A program made the position numbers and the translations under genes. From Cryptosporangium arvum DSM 44712 (lineage in GTDB: Bacteria; Actinomycetota; Actinomycetes; Mycobacteriales; Cryptosporangiaceae), in assembly GCF_000585375.1 (NCBI RefSeq), contig NZ_KK073874.1:8343913-8407912 (forward strand): 64,000 nucleotides of DNA. The letters run 5' to 3'. Below the pieces are notes generated by a model that saw only the letters and a list, made by a program, of their open reading frames with translations, was not told the DNA's origin and searched no databases. Of this stretch, positions 9,002-16,936 are shown one piece after another (within the stretch, counting starts at the first letter, position 1; every line of letters begins with the position of its first letter).

Positions 9002-10380
9002 ACGTTCAGGCTAGTGACCTCCGCCGGGGCCTCGTGGCGTTGCCGGAGCAATGCGAACGCGAGGACGAACGCGGCGACGAGCAGCGCGGTGCCGGCCGCG
9101 AACGCCGCGTGGTACCCGCCGGTCAGTGCCGCGGCCCGGCCGTCGTCGAGCAGCGACTCGGTGCGTGCCGCGGCGAGTGTGGAGAGCACCGCGATCCCCG
9201 TCGCCATCCCGATCTGCTGCGTGGTGTTGAACAGCCCGGACGCGAGCCCGGCGTCGTCGGCCTTCGCTCCCGACATCCCGAGCGACGTCAGCGCGGGGAG
9301 CGCCAGCCCGAAGCCGGCCGCGAGCACCATCAGCGGCAACAGGTCGGTGACGTAGTCGGCACGCACCGGGACGCGGGTGAGCAGCGCGAGCATCAGGATC
9401 AGCAGGCCGATGCCGGCGAGCAGAACCCTCCGCTCCCCGAACCGGGCGTTGAGCCGCGCCGCGGCGCCGAGCGAGACCGCCCCGATCGTCAGCGCGGCCG
9501 GCAGCATGGCCAGCCCGGTCTCGGTGGCGTCGTAGCCCTGCACGTTCTGCAGGTACAGCGCGAACAGGATCTGGAAGCTGAACAGCACCGCGACCATCAG
9601 CACCTGGACGCCGTTGGCCACCGCGACGCTCCGGGTCCGGAAGATCCGTAGCGGCATGAGCGGGGTCGCCGCGGTGGCCTGCCGGGCCACGAACCCGGCC
9701 AGCAGCGCGAGCCCGCCGACGCCGACGAGCGGGGACCGGGTCACCACCGCGTAGATGCTCGTCATCAGGCCGGACGTCACCAGCACCGCGCCCAGGACGT
9801 CGGCGCCGGCTTTCAGTCCGATACCGCGGTCGTCCGGCAGCGCCGGAAGTGCCAGCGCGATCGCGGCGACGCCGATCGGCGCGTTGATGAGGAAGATCCA
9901 GTGCCAGCTCAGCGCGTCGGTGAGAACACCGCCCACCACCTGGCCGATCGAGGCACCGGCCGCCCCGGTGAAGCTGAACACCGCGATCGCGACCGACCGT
10001 TCCTTCGCCTCGGTGAACAGCGTGACGAGGATGCCGAGGCTGACCGCTGCGCTCATCGCGCTGCCGACGCCCTGCAGGAAGCGGGCCGCGATCAGGGCGG
10101 CCGGGCTGGTCGCCGCCCCGGCGAGCACCGAGGCGAGCGTGAACACGATCGAGCCGGCCAGGAACATGCGTTTGCGGCCGATCAGGTCTCCGAGGCGGCC
10201 GGCGAGCAGCAGCAGGCTGCCGAACGCGATCAGGTAGGCGTTGACCACCCAGCTCAGGCCGGCGGTCGAGAGCGCCAGGTCGGCTTGGATGGCCGGCATC
10301 GCCACCGTGACGATGCTGCCGTCGAGCACGCTCATCAACAGGCCGGTGGCGATCACACCGAGAGCGATCCAGCGGGACAT
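8998..10380 (-). CDS. MFS drug exporter, DHA2 (EmrB/QacA-like)
   Basis: Proton-coupled multidrug exporter of 460 residues with about 14 hydrophobic segments. Family motifs include LDGSIVTVAMPAI in helix 1, GRLGDLIGRKRMF in the first cytoplasmic loop and RFLQGVGSA in helix 4. The ATG at 10380 follows AGGAGG. It is flanked by a MarR gene upstream and the SARP regulator downstream on the same strand. Substrate unknown; MarR-controlled DHA2 pumps usually export aromatic drugs or phenolic compounds. Confidence 0.9.
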   Translation of the reverse strand: MSRWIALGVIATGLLMSVLDGSIVTVAMPAIQADLALSTAGLSWVVNAYLIAFGSLLLLAGRLGDLIGRKRMFLAGSIVFTLASVLAGAATSPAALIAARFLQGVGSAMSAAVSLGILVTLFTEAKERSVAIAVFSFTGAAGASIGQVVGGVLTDALSWHWIFLINAPIGVAAIALALPALPDDRGIGLKAGADVLGAVLVTSGLMTSIYAVVTRSPLVGVGGLALLAGFVARQATAATPLMPLRIFRTRSVAVANGVQVLMVAVLFSFQILFALYLQNVQGYDATETGLAMLPAALTIGAVSLGAAARLNARFGERRVLLAGIGLLILMLALLTRVPVRADYVTDLLPLMVLAAGFGLALPALTSLGMSGAKADDAGLASGLFNTTQQIGMATGIAVLSTLAAARTESLLDDGRAAALTGGYHAAFAAGTALLVAAFVLAFALLRQRHEAPAEVTSLNV

Positions 10381-10389
10381 GACGGTCCT

Positions 10390-10442
10390 CCTGTATTGGC
10401 TACAGGTAGGACCTTAGTAGATAGTTTTGTTGCAGACAATCT
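10390..10442. promoter_or_regulatory. AT-rich MFS promoter with two inverted repeats
   Basis: The 63-base gap before the exporter gene is the most AT-rich spot nearby. It contains a perfect repeat CCTGTA (10390-10395) / TACAGG (10401-10406) next to the ribosome site, and an imperfect palindrome 10419-10442 with arms AGATAGT and ACAATCT. These fit MarR-type operators bound by the product of the adjacent gene, allowing repression of exporter and SARP gene. Binding is inferred. Confidence 0.5.
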
Positions 10443-10443
10443 C

Positions 10444-10923
10444 TCACGAACGTTGTCTGGCGCGGCGGGCCTGGCCCTCCGCGGGCTGGGCGAGGTGGCC
10501 GGTGGCCAGGGCGGTCAAGGCCGCGAGCAGCGCGTCCCGGTCCTCGACCGCCAGCGATCCGAGGGCTTCGGCGTGCACGCGGTCGACGATCTCCTGGCTC
10601 TGCCGCGCCACCTCGACGCCCTTCTCGGTGACAGCGATGATGCGAGCCCGGCGATCGGTGCCGGACGGTCGACGCTCGGCGAGGCCGGCCTCGTCCAGAG
10701 CGTCGACCGTGACGACCATCGTGGTCTTGTCCATGTCGCCGATCTCGGCGAGCTGGGCCTGGGTCCGCTCCTCCTCGATCGCGTGGACGAGGACGCAGTG
10801 CATCCGGGCCGTGAGCCCGATCTCCGCCAGCGCGGCCGCCATCCGGGTCCGCAGCACGTGGCTCGTGTGGTCGAGCAGGTACGAGAGGTCCGGGCTCGTG
10901 CGGTTGGGCGCCATCGCAGTCAT
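10444..10923 (-). CDS. MarR-family transcriptional regulator
   Basis: Winged-helix regulator of 159 residues, standard family length, expected to bind as a dimer to short palindromes and release them on ligand binding. The region QLAEIGDMDKTTMVVTVDAL is the recognition helix area, followed by the wing RRPSGTDRRARIIAVTEKG. The ATG at 10923 has GGAGG at a good distance. The gene lies directly upstream of the DHA2 exporter with a 63-base gap that carries candidate operators, so control of exporter and SARP gene is likely. Confidence 0.9.
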   Translation of the reverse strand: MTAMAPNRTSPDLSYLLDHTSHVLRTRMAAALAEIGLTARMHCVLVHAIEEERTQAQLAEIGDMDKTTMVVTVDALDEAGLAERRPSGTDRRARIIAVTEKGVEVARQSQEIVDRVHAEALGSLAVEDRDALLAALTALATGHLAQPAEGQARRARQRS

Positions 10924-10975
10924 GCCTCCAGCGTACGACTGGTTCCGTTACGGATCATCCGCGTCCGAACCGGGG

Positions 10976-11869
10976 TCACACGTGAACCGGTTCGGCCGGG
11001 CGCTCCCTCTCCTCGGTGGTGTCCAGACCGAGGCGGCCACGGGTGGCGACGATGAGCACGAGCGCGCCGATCGTCGTCACGATGAGCAGGCCGTGGAGCG
11101 TGTCCTTGGCGTGGTCGAGCCGCGGGAAGATCTCCGGCCACACCAGCGAGTAGGTGCTGTTGATCAGCGCGTGCAGCAGCATGACCAGCGGCAGACTCTG
11201 CCCGGACCGGTTGAACACCCAGGTCATCACCAGGCTGAGCGGGATGCAGGAGGCGACGAACTCGACCGGCTGCACCCAGCTGACGTCCGGGTAGCCGCCC
11301 CACTCGGTGAGGAACAGCGGCAGGTGCCAGCAACCCCAGAGCAGGCCGAGCACGCAGGTGCCGAGCACCGGCCCGAACCGCCGCTGCAGCCGGGGCAGCG
11401 CGAAGTCACGCCAGCCCGGCTCCTCCGCCGTGGCCGTGGTGACGAACTGCACGATCACCATCGGCACGAACGCGATCGCGATCATCACCGACGGCACGCG
11501 GATCTCTTCCCAGGCGGCCGGCAGCGCGGCGGTCCCCAGCAGGATCGCGGCCGGGACACCGAACAGCACGCCGAGGAACCAGCCCCACCCGACCCGCCAG
11601 CGGAAGAGCCGCGCCTTCCAGTGCCGGAGCCCTTCCCGGCCCTCGCTGACCGTGGTCACGATGAACGCGGCCGTCAACGGCCCGAGGTACGCGCCGGGAA
11701 GTAACCCGACGAGCTGGCCGCTGCCGCCGATGTCGGGGATGTGGATGTCCGGCTCCACGTTCGTGCCGTGGTCGCCCAGCACGTACGGCATCCACATCAT
11801 CCAGCTGAGGCCGAAGGCCAACAGGAAGAAGCTCGTCAGGGGATAGCGTCGGATCGCGTTTTTCAGCAT
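10976..11869 (-). CDS. CPBP-family intramembrane protease
   Basis: Membrane protein of 297 residues from the CAAX-processing/bacteriocin-processing (Abi, CPBP) family of glutamic intramembrane endopeptidases. The three conserved motifs are present: EEPGWRDF (EExxxR), WHLPLF (HxxxF) and HALINS (HxxxN). About eight hydrophobic segments are visible. Substrate unknown. Upstream, at 11926-11943, lies a degenerate copy of the palindrome found in the promoter of the adjacent two-component kinase, so the response regulator at 11942 may control it. Confidence 0.85.
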   Translation of the reverse strand: MLKNAIRRYPLTSFFLLAFGLSWMMWMPYVLGDHGTNVEPDIHIPDIGGSGQLVGLLPGAYLGPLTAAFIVTTVSEGREGLRHWKARLFRWRVGWGWFLGVLFGVPAAILLGTAALPAAWEEIRVPSVMIAIAFVPMVIVQFVTTATAEEPGWRDFALPRLQRRFGPVLGTCVLGLLWGCWHLPLFLTEWGGYPDVSWVQPVEFVASCIPLSLVMTWVFNRSGQSLPLVMLLHALINSTYSLVWPEIFPRLDHAKDTLHGLLIVTTIGALVLIVATRGRLGLDTTEERERPAEPVHV

Positions 11870-11925
11870 GGACAGAGTTCATCGGTCCGGGGCCGTCCGA
11901 ACACTCCCGCACGATGCCGTCCCGC

Positions 11926-11943
11926 GGTAGCGCCTGCTGTACT
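11926..11943. promoter_or_regulatory. Degenerate copy of the two-component palindrome
   Basis: This 18-bp stretch matches 15 of 18 positions of the palindrome at 13887-13904, with the 11-base half CCTGCTGTACT identical. It lies about 57-74 bases upstream of the CPBP gene start and overlaps the stop codon of the response-regulator gene. Likely a second binding site of that regulator; inferred from sequence match and position. Confidence 0.5.
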
Positions 11944-12601
11944 ACTGCTTGCGCCGCACGTCCTCGAGGTAGCGCAGCACCGCGGTGACCCGGCGGTCGT
12001 TCTCGTCGTCGGGCGGCAGGTCGAGCTTCGCGAAGATGCTGCGGATGTGCTTGTGCACCGCCCCGTCGGTGACGACGAGCCGCTCCGCGATCGCCGCGTT
12101 GCCCAGGCCCTCGGCCATCAGCGCGAGCACGTCCCGCTCGCGCGGGCTCAGCCGCTCCAGCCGCGGGTCCGTGCGCGTGCGCGAGAGCAGCTGCGTGACG
12201 ACGTCCGGGTCGATCGCGGTGCCCCCGTCGGCGACCCGGTGCAGCGCCTCGAGGAACTGCTCCACGCGTCCGACGCGCTCCTTGAGCAGGTAGCCGAGCC
12301 CGCTGCTGCCGCCGGCCAGCAACTCGGTGGCGAACGCCTGCTCGACGTACGCGGACAGCACGAGGATCGCCAGCTTCGGATGGCGCCGGCGGGCCTCGAC
12401 CGCGGCCTTGATGCCCTCGTCGGTGTGCGTCGGGGGCATCCGGACGTCGACGAGCGCGACGTCGGGGCGATGGGTGTCGATCGCCGCCAGCAACTCGGCC
12501 GCGTCACCGGCCGTCGCCACCACGTCGAGCGCTTCGGCTCTCAGCAGGAGAGCGAGCCCTTCACGCAGCAGCGCGTCGTCCTCACCGATCACGATCCGCA
12601 C
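11942..12601 (-). CDS. NarL/LuxR-type response regulator
   Basis: Two-component response regulator of 219 residues. The receiver domain (about 1-120) has the acidic pair EDD at 7-9, phospho-acceptor Asp at about 52 (VALVDVRMPP) and Lys in YLLKERV. The C-terminal LuxR helix-turn-helix reads LSPRERDVLALMAEGLGNAA then VHKHIRSIFAKLDL. The GTG at 12601 starts inside the 3' end of the kinase gene (13-base overlap), so it is translated with its cognate kinase. Confidence 0.92.
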   Translation of the reverse strand: MRIVIGEDDALLREGLALLLRAEALDVVATAGDAAELLAAIDTHRPDVALVDVRMPPTHTDEGIKAAVEARRRHPKLAILVLSAYVEQAFATELLAGGSSGLGYLLKERVGRVEQFLEALHRVADGGTAIDPDVVTQLLSRTRTDPRLERLSPRERDVLALMAEGLGNAAIAERLVVTDGAVHKHIRSIFAKLDLPPDDENDRRVTAVLRYLEDVRRKQ

Positions 12602-13851
12602 GGCAGCTCCACGGCGAGGATCGTAGGCCCTCCCTTCGGGCTGTCGAGACGCAGTACTCCGTCGTAGGCCTCGATCCGGCGCCGGATGCCGTCCAGTCCG
12701 GATCCGTGCTGCGAGTCGGCGCCGCCGTGCCCGTCGTCGGTGATCTCGACGTACAGCGTTCCGCCGCGCAGCGCGGCGGACAGTTTCGCGGTCCGCGCGC
12801 CGCTGTGTTTCGCCACGTTCGTCAACGCCTCGGCGGCGACGAAGTACGCGGTGGCCTCCACCGAGGCCGCGCATCGCCCGGCCACGTCCACGTCGGCCTC
12901 ACAGGGCACGGCCGACGCGCTCGCCAGACCGGTGAGGGCCCCGGCCAGACCGCGGTCGGCGAGCACCGGCGGCAGGATGCTGCGCGCCACCGCACGCAGG
13001 TCGGCCAGCGCGGTCTCGGCGGCGTCCTGCGCGCGGGCCAGGATCGCCTCGACCTCGTCGGGGTTGCGCGCCAGCGCCCGGCGAGCGGCGCCGAGCAGCA
13101 CGTTCACCGCGACGAGCCGGTTCTGGCTCCCGTCGTGCAGCGCCCGTTCGATCCGCCGGAGCTCGACGGCGTGTGCGTCGAGCGCGGCGGCGCGGGTGGA
13201 GGTGAGCTCCGCGACACGCATCGACAGGTCGACGCTGGGGTCCGGGACGAGAAGTGTGCGGGCCGGCCACGACTGCAGCCGGGCCATGTTCGGGACGACC
13301 CCGACGATGACCGCGACCCAGCCGACGCCCAGTAGCGAGACCCAGAGCGCGCCGAGCGTGCTGTGCACCGTGCCGACGCCGATCGAGGTGGCGGTCGGAT
13401 CGTCGGGCAGCAGCCGCCAGTAGAGGAAGAACGTCAGGTCGCGCACCGCCAGCAGCGGCAGCAGCGCACCGAGGAAGCCGAGCCCGAACCCGAGCGTCCC
13501 GTGACCGGCCGCCCAGCCGACCTCGCGACGCAGCGACCGGTCGGCCAGCGCGCCGCGGACACCCGGCGCCGGCGGGGGGAGGTCGGGCAGGTCGATGCCG
13601 TACCGGGCCAGCCGGTGGCGTTCCCGGTTCGCCAGCGCCCGCACCAGGCGCGCCGCGGCCGGAACGGCGAGCAGGCCGACGCCCACCACCGACGTGACCG
13701 CGGTGACGAGGACGATCGCCACGACCGCGAACGCCGCGGCCGCGGTGCCGAACCCGCCGACCAGCTGCTCGATGCCGATCCAACCCCGGCGGACCGCACG
13801 GCCGATCGCCGGGCGGAGGCTGCTCCGCGGTCGTACCGGGTCAGTGCTCAT
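12589..13851 (-). CDS. Sensor histidine kinase, cognate of 11942-12601 regulator
   Basis: Membrane histidine kinase of about 420 residues. The N-terminal half has four or more hydrophobic segments with a 'sensor' domain layout. The HisKA_3 box RIERALHDGSQN places the phospho-acceptor His near residue 239. The ATPase domain shows the N box EALTNVAKHSG, G1 ITDDGHGG and G2 GSGLDGIRRR. The ATG at 13851 (MSTDPVRP) is chosen; an ATG at 13881 in the same frame would overlap the promoter palindrome region. The gene overlaps the response-regulator gene downstream. Confidence 0.88.
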   Translation of the reverse strand: MSTDPVRPRSSLRPAIGRAVRRGWIGIEQLVGGFGTAAAAFAVVAIVLVTAVTSVVGVGLLAVPAAARLVRALANRERHRLARYGIDLPDLPPPAPGVRGALADRSLRREVGWAAGHGTLGFGLGFLGALLPLLAVRDLTFFLYWRLLPDDPTATSIGVGTVHSTLGALWVSLLGVGWVAVIVGVVPNMARLQSWPARTLLVPDPSVDLSMRVAELTSTRAAALDAHAVELRRIERALHDGSQNRLVAVNVLLGAARRALARNPDEVEAILARAQDAAETALADLRAVARSILPPVLADRGLAGALTGLASASAVPCEADVDVAGRCAASVEATAYFVAAEALTNVAKHSGARTAKLSAALRGGTLYVEITDDGHGGADSQHGSGLDGIRRRIEAYDGVLRLDSPKGGPTILAVELPCGS

Positions 13852-13886
13852 GATCGACGACCCTAGGCCGCCGCCGGTCACCGGGC

Positions 13887-13904
13887 AGTACAGCAGGCTG
13901 TACT
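13887..13904. promoter_or_regulatory. Perfect 18-bp operator-like palindrome
   Basis: AGTACAGC, a two-base spacer AG, then GCTGTACT: perfect 8-bp arms. It lies between the kinase gene (leftward) and the 62-residue membrane-protein gene (rightward), about 36 bases from the kinase ATG. NarL-type regulators bind such repeats, so autoregulation by the adjacent response regulator is likely. A degenerate copy stands before the CPBP gene. Confidence 0.6.
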
Positions 13905-13989
13905 CCGGCTGGGCAGGTGAGGGGCTCGGCGTCGCCGCTCGGAATTCGTAGCGTCGTTGTCATCACCAGTCACCGACGAGGGAGCACCG

Positions 13990-14178
13990 ATGTCCGACCA
14001 CTCCACTTCCACTCCGCAGGTTCTGCGCCCGCTGCTCTGGGTGCTGCTGACGATCGGCATGGTCGGCAACCTGGCCAGCTCGCTGCTCGGCGGCCCGGTG
14101 GCCGTCCACACCGCGTTCGGGGCGCTCACCGTCGTCAGCGGCATCGCGCTGGCGGTGAACTACCTGCGGAAGCGTTGA
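13990..14178 (+). CDS. Small two-helix membrane protein, unknown
   Basis: A 62-residue protein with two hydrophobic segments (about 13-35 and 40-57) and a basic end YLRKR. The ATG at 13990 has GAGGGAG upstream. It is divergent from the two-component kinase and shares its promoter palindrome, so it may belong to the same regulon, perhaps as a target or as a membrane accessory of the sensor; that is inference. I recognise no family. Its last 19 bases overlap the 3' end of the convergent nucleotidyltransferase gene. Confidence 0.6.
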   Translation: MSDHSTSTPQVLRPLLWVLLTIGMVGNLASSLLGGPVAVHTAFGALTVVSGIALAVNYLRKR

Positions 14179-14996
14179 CCGCAGCTCGCCGAGGTGGCCG
14201 CGATGAGTCGGCCCGCGGTGTGCCGGGCGGCGCGGAGGTCGATCTCCGATCGGCCCAGGCCGGCCAGCACCCCGTGGGCCGCTTCGGCGAAGTCCAGCGG
14301 CGCGCCCGGCAGCGCGGCCGCGGCGTCGACCGCGCCTTTTTCGTTGATCAGCCACGCGCCCGCGTGCGCGTGGAGCGCGTGGGCGCAGAGCCCGACGACG
14401 CGGAACAGACAGCCGGCGACGTAGGCCGTGTCCCGCCGGCCGACGCCTTTCCGCGCGATCGTCAGCGCGAACTCGGCCTCGCTCAGCGCGGTGGTGACGA
14501 CCCGGCGGCGGAGCTCGGGCGGGTAGTCCTGCGCCTGCGCCCGCAGCGCGGTGAGGACACCGGACGGATCGGCCAGGACCCGGCCGAGCGCCACCTCGCC
14601 GACGTACGAGAAGTCGGGCACGCCCAGCGGGTGACCGACCTGGAAATGGAAGCGGAACCGGCCGTCGCGGGCGTCGCGCCAAGCGGTGTCCACGCGGTCG
14701 AGCTCGCGGTAGATCCAGTCGACCGGGGTGCCGGCGACGTCGAGCCAGCCGCCGCCGTCGACCCACGGGCCCCACGCGCCCCGGGCGCTGACCTCCGCGT
14801 CGGGCCCGGCGAGTTCACGGGCCAGCACACCGAGCGCGTCGACGTCGAGCGGCGGCCGGTAGTACAGGCCGAGGTCGACGTCGGAGGAGTCGATCGGGGC
14901 GTCGCGGGCGCGGCTGCCGCCCAGCATCACGCCGACGATCCCTGGTACGTCGATCAGCCGCTGCGCCATCTCGTGCAGTTGGTGGTCGCTCAGCAC
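14160..14996 (-). CDS. Nucleotidyltransferase-domain protein
   Basis: Protein of 278 residues with an N-terminal polymerase-beta-like nucleotidyltransferase fold: GGSRARDAPIDSSDVDLGLY has the GS motif and the DxD metal-binding pair. Such stand-alone proteins transfer a nucleotide to small molecules such as aminoglycosides, or to proteins; substrate unknown. The C-terminal half is helical, resembling the DUF4037/KNTase-C arrangement. The GTG at 14996 is the first plausible start after the stop of the upstream frame; an in-frame extension upstream is the shadow of the NlpC/P60 gene. Confidence 0.75.
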   Translation of the reverse strand: MLSDHQLHEMAQRLIDVPGIVGVMLGGSRARDAPIDSSDVDLGLYYRPPLDVDALGVLARELAGPDAEVSARGAWGPWVDGGGWLDVAGTPVDWIYRELDRVDTAWRDARDGRFRFHFQVGHPLGVPDFSYVGEVALGRVLADPSGVLTALRAQAQDYPPELRRRVVTTALSEAEFALTIARKGVGRRDTAYVAGCLFRVVGLCAHALHAHAGAWLINEKGAVDAAAALPGAPLDFAEAAHGVLAGLGRSEIDLRAARHTAGRLIAATSASCGQRFRR

Positions 14997-15007
14997 CCCA
15001 GCATGAT

Positions 15008-16621
15008 CTAACAGGCGGGCTCGGACGGGCTGGGACTCGGCGTCGGCGTCGGCGCGCCGGAGGGCGTCGGGGTGGTGGTGGGGGTGGGGCTCGCGCCGCA
15101 GGTTTCGTCGCTGCTCGCGGAGGAGCTGGATTTGCTCGGGGAGGGTTCGCCCGGGGTTGCAGCTGTGGAGGGGGACGGAGAGCCGGAGCCGCTCGGGGAC
15201 GCGGAGCCGGTCGGGCTCGCGGAGCCGGTCGGGCTCGGGGAGCCGGTGGGGCTCGGGGAGCCGGTGGGGGTCGGGCTCGGGGTGCCGGAGGTGCTCGGGC
15301 TCGGGGAGCCGGTCGGGCTCTGGCTCGGTGATGGGGGGCCGATCGGGGACGGGGTGCCGGACGGTGACGCGGACCCTGACGGCGACGGCGAGCCCGACGG
15401 GGAGCTTGACGGCTTCGTGGACGGCGGCGTCTCCGGGGACGGCGCCGGTGCCGGAACCGGGCGCGGCTTCACGCTTCCCGGCGCGACCCGCGTCGCGGCG
15501 TAGAACTCCTCCCACCACACCGGCGCGATCCGCACGACGTCGCCGGTCGTCGGCGCGTGCAGCATCTTCCCGCCGCCGAGATAGATCGCCACGTGGTGGA
15601 TCGAGTCCCAGTTGGACTTGTCGGTCGCGAAGAACAGCAGGTCGCCGGGGAGCAGCTCGCTCGTCGCGACCAGCTGCGTCGACCGGTACTGCGGACGAGC
15701 CGTGCGCGGCAACGAGATCCCGGCGTACGCGAACGCGGTCTGCACGAGCCCCGAGCAGTCGTAGGTGTCCGGCCCTTCCGCGCCCCACACGTACGGCTTC
15801 CCCCGCTGGGCCAACGCGAACTCGATCGCGCTCAGCACCGCCGGTGCGGCCACGCCCTTCGCGTCCCGGATCCACTCCGACGACCGCGCCGCGTCCACCG
15901 CTTCCTGGCCGGCCTGCGCGGCGTCGATCACGTGCTCGCGGCCCGACCGCAGCTTCTTGATCTCCGTCGCCCGGCGCGACAGGTCCGCCCCGAGCTTCTC
16001 GACCCGCTCCGCCGCGGCGTCGGCCAGCGCGGTGGTCACGTTGACGTCGCTGATCGCCGTACGTTCCGCGACCTCGGCTCCGGCGACGCGCGCCTCCGCC
16101 GAGTCGGTCCCGGGGTCGGGGTGGCCGAACATCCGGCGGCGCGGATCGCCGGGTAACACCGACGGCTGGTCGGCCGACTCGATGTAGGTCCTGCGCGCCC
16201 ACTCGTCGAACGCCGACCGCGCGGCCGCCACCTCGGCGGTGGCGCCGGAGCGGCGGTCCTCGGCCCGCTCCTGGTCGCCGCGTGCGGTGGACAGCTCGCC
16301 CTTGGCCTCTTCCAGCCGCTCCGCGACCGCTTCGGCCGCGATCTGCTTCTTCTTCACCTGCTGCGCGAGGGTGAGGTTCTCCGGGGTCCGCGTCTTCTCC
16401 GGAGTATTCGTCTTCGCGGGGGTCTGCGTCCTCGGGGTGGCCGGGGTGGCCGTTTCACCGGCCGGTGCCGGTACCGGCGGCTCGGCCCGCACCACCTCCG
16501 CCGTGCCCGCCAGCAGCCCGGCCGCGAGCACCGCGGCGAGCGCCATCGAGGTCCCGCGTCGCCCGATCATCGCGTCGCCAAGTACCCGGGCCGCCACCGG
16601 CCCAGTCCTGACCACCCGCAT
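15008..16621 (-). CDS. Secreted NlpC/P60 peptidoglycan hydrolase with Ser/Pro tail
   Basis: Exported wall hydrolase of about 537 residues that should cut peptide stems (gamma-D-Glu-diaminopimelate). A signal peptide (MALAAVLAAGLLAGTAEVVRA) is followed by a coiled-coil region rich in Glu/Arg/Ala (about 75-260). The NlpC/P60 domain has catalytic Cys about 289 in YDCSGLVQTAF and His in HHVAIYLGG. The last ~140 residues are a low-complexity SPSPTG-type tail, which could span or bind the wall. Starts at 16570 or 16641 are alternatives; 16621 gives a normal basic N-region. Confidence 0.85.
   Translation of the reverse strand: MRVVRTGPVAARVLGDAMIGRRGTSMALAAVLAAGLLAGTAEVVRAEPPVPAPAGETATPATPRTQTPAKTNTPEKTRTPENLTLAQQVKKKQIAAEAVAERLEEAKGELSTARGDQERAEDRRSGATAEVAAARSAFDEWARRTYIESADQPSVLPGDPRRRMFGHPDPGTDSAEARVAGAEVAERTAISDVNVTTALADAAAERVEKLGADLSRRATEIKKLRSGREHVIDAAQAGQEAVDAARSSEWIRDAKGVAAPAVLSAIEFALAQRGKPYVWGAEGPDTYDCSGLVQTAFAYAGISLPRTARPQYRSTQLVATSELLPGDLLFFATDKSNWDSIHHVAIYLGGGKMLHAPTTGDVVRIAPVWWEEFYAATRVAPGSVKPRPVPAPAPSPETPPSTKPSSSPSGSPSPSGSASPSGTPSPIGPPSPSQSPTGSPSPSTSGTPSPTPTGSPSPTGSPSPTGSASPTGSASPSGSGSPSPSTAATPGEPSPSKSSSSASSDETCGASPTPTTTPTPSGAPTPTPSPSPSEPAC
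15011..15440 (-). repeat. Low-complexity SPSPTG-encoding repeats
   Basis: Short imperfect repeats built on the bases GGGAGCCGGT encode the Ser/Pro/Thr/Gly tail of the NlpC/P60 protein. Periods of 12-18 bases are visible. Such tracts vary in copy number and are prone to assembly error. Confidence 0.7.
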
Positions 16622-16936
16622 TGATCGACGCAAAAGCACATCCTCACCAGAGCTATGCCCGACGCGACCTACGTTTCCATCGTTGCCCCAATTGACGGCT
16701 GACGCATCTTCAAACGGCAGAAAACCTGAAGATGCACGGCTTCGCGAACCATCCACCTTCCGTCGTCGTGTACCTACCGCTGGTCACGAACACGCACGGG
16801 AAGGATGGGCCCAGTGATGCAACACGGCTGAATCTCAGGGTGGGCTCCCAGGGCTCTCCCCGATGTGACCGACTGTCCGATGACGAGAGTCTGCAGGCGC
16901 CCGGCCGACGGAGCCGGTCACGCCGGAGGTCACCCC
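16622..16936. other. Divergent intergenic region with a 9-bp inverted repeat
   Basis: A 315-base gap between the wall hydrolase (leftward) and the DedA-PAP2 gene (rightward). It carries the perfect repeat GCATCTTCA (16704-16712) / TGAAGATGC (16727-16735) with a 14-base loop, in the leader of the hydrolase gene. I compared the leader with the c-di-AMP (ydaO) riboswitch that often precedes actinobacterial wall hydrolases and did not find its conserved segments. The hairpin could be an operator or a leader structure. GGAGG at 16925 serves the DedA gene. Confidence 0.45.

Noticed and set aside
13851-13881. ATG at 13881 as kinase start
   Set aside because: It would place the start six bases from the regulatory palindrome with no ribosome site; 13851 is more likely.
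16622-16870. c-di-AMP (ydaO) riboswitch before the wall hydrolase
   Set aside because: Such riboswitches often precede this enzyme class, but I could not match the conserved segments; only a simple 9-bp inverted repeat is present.
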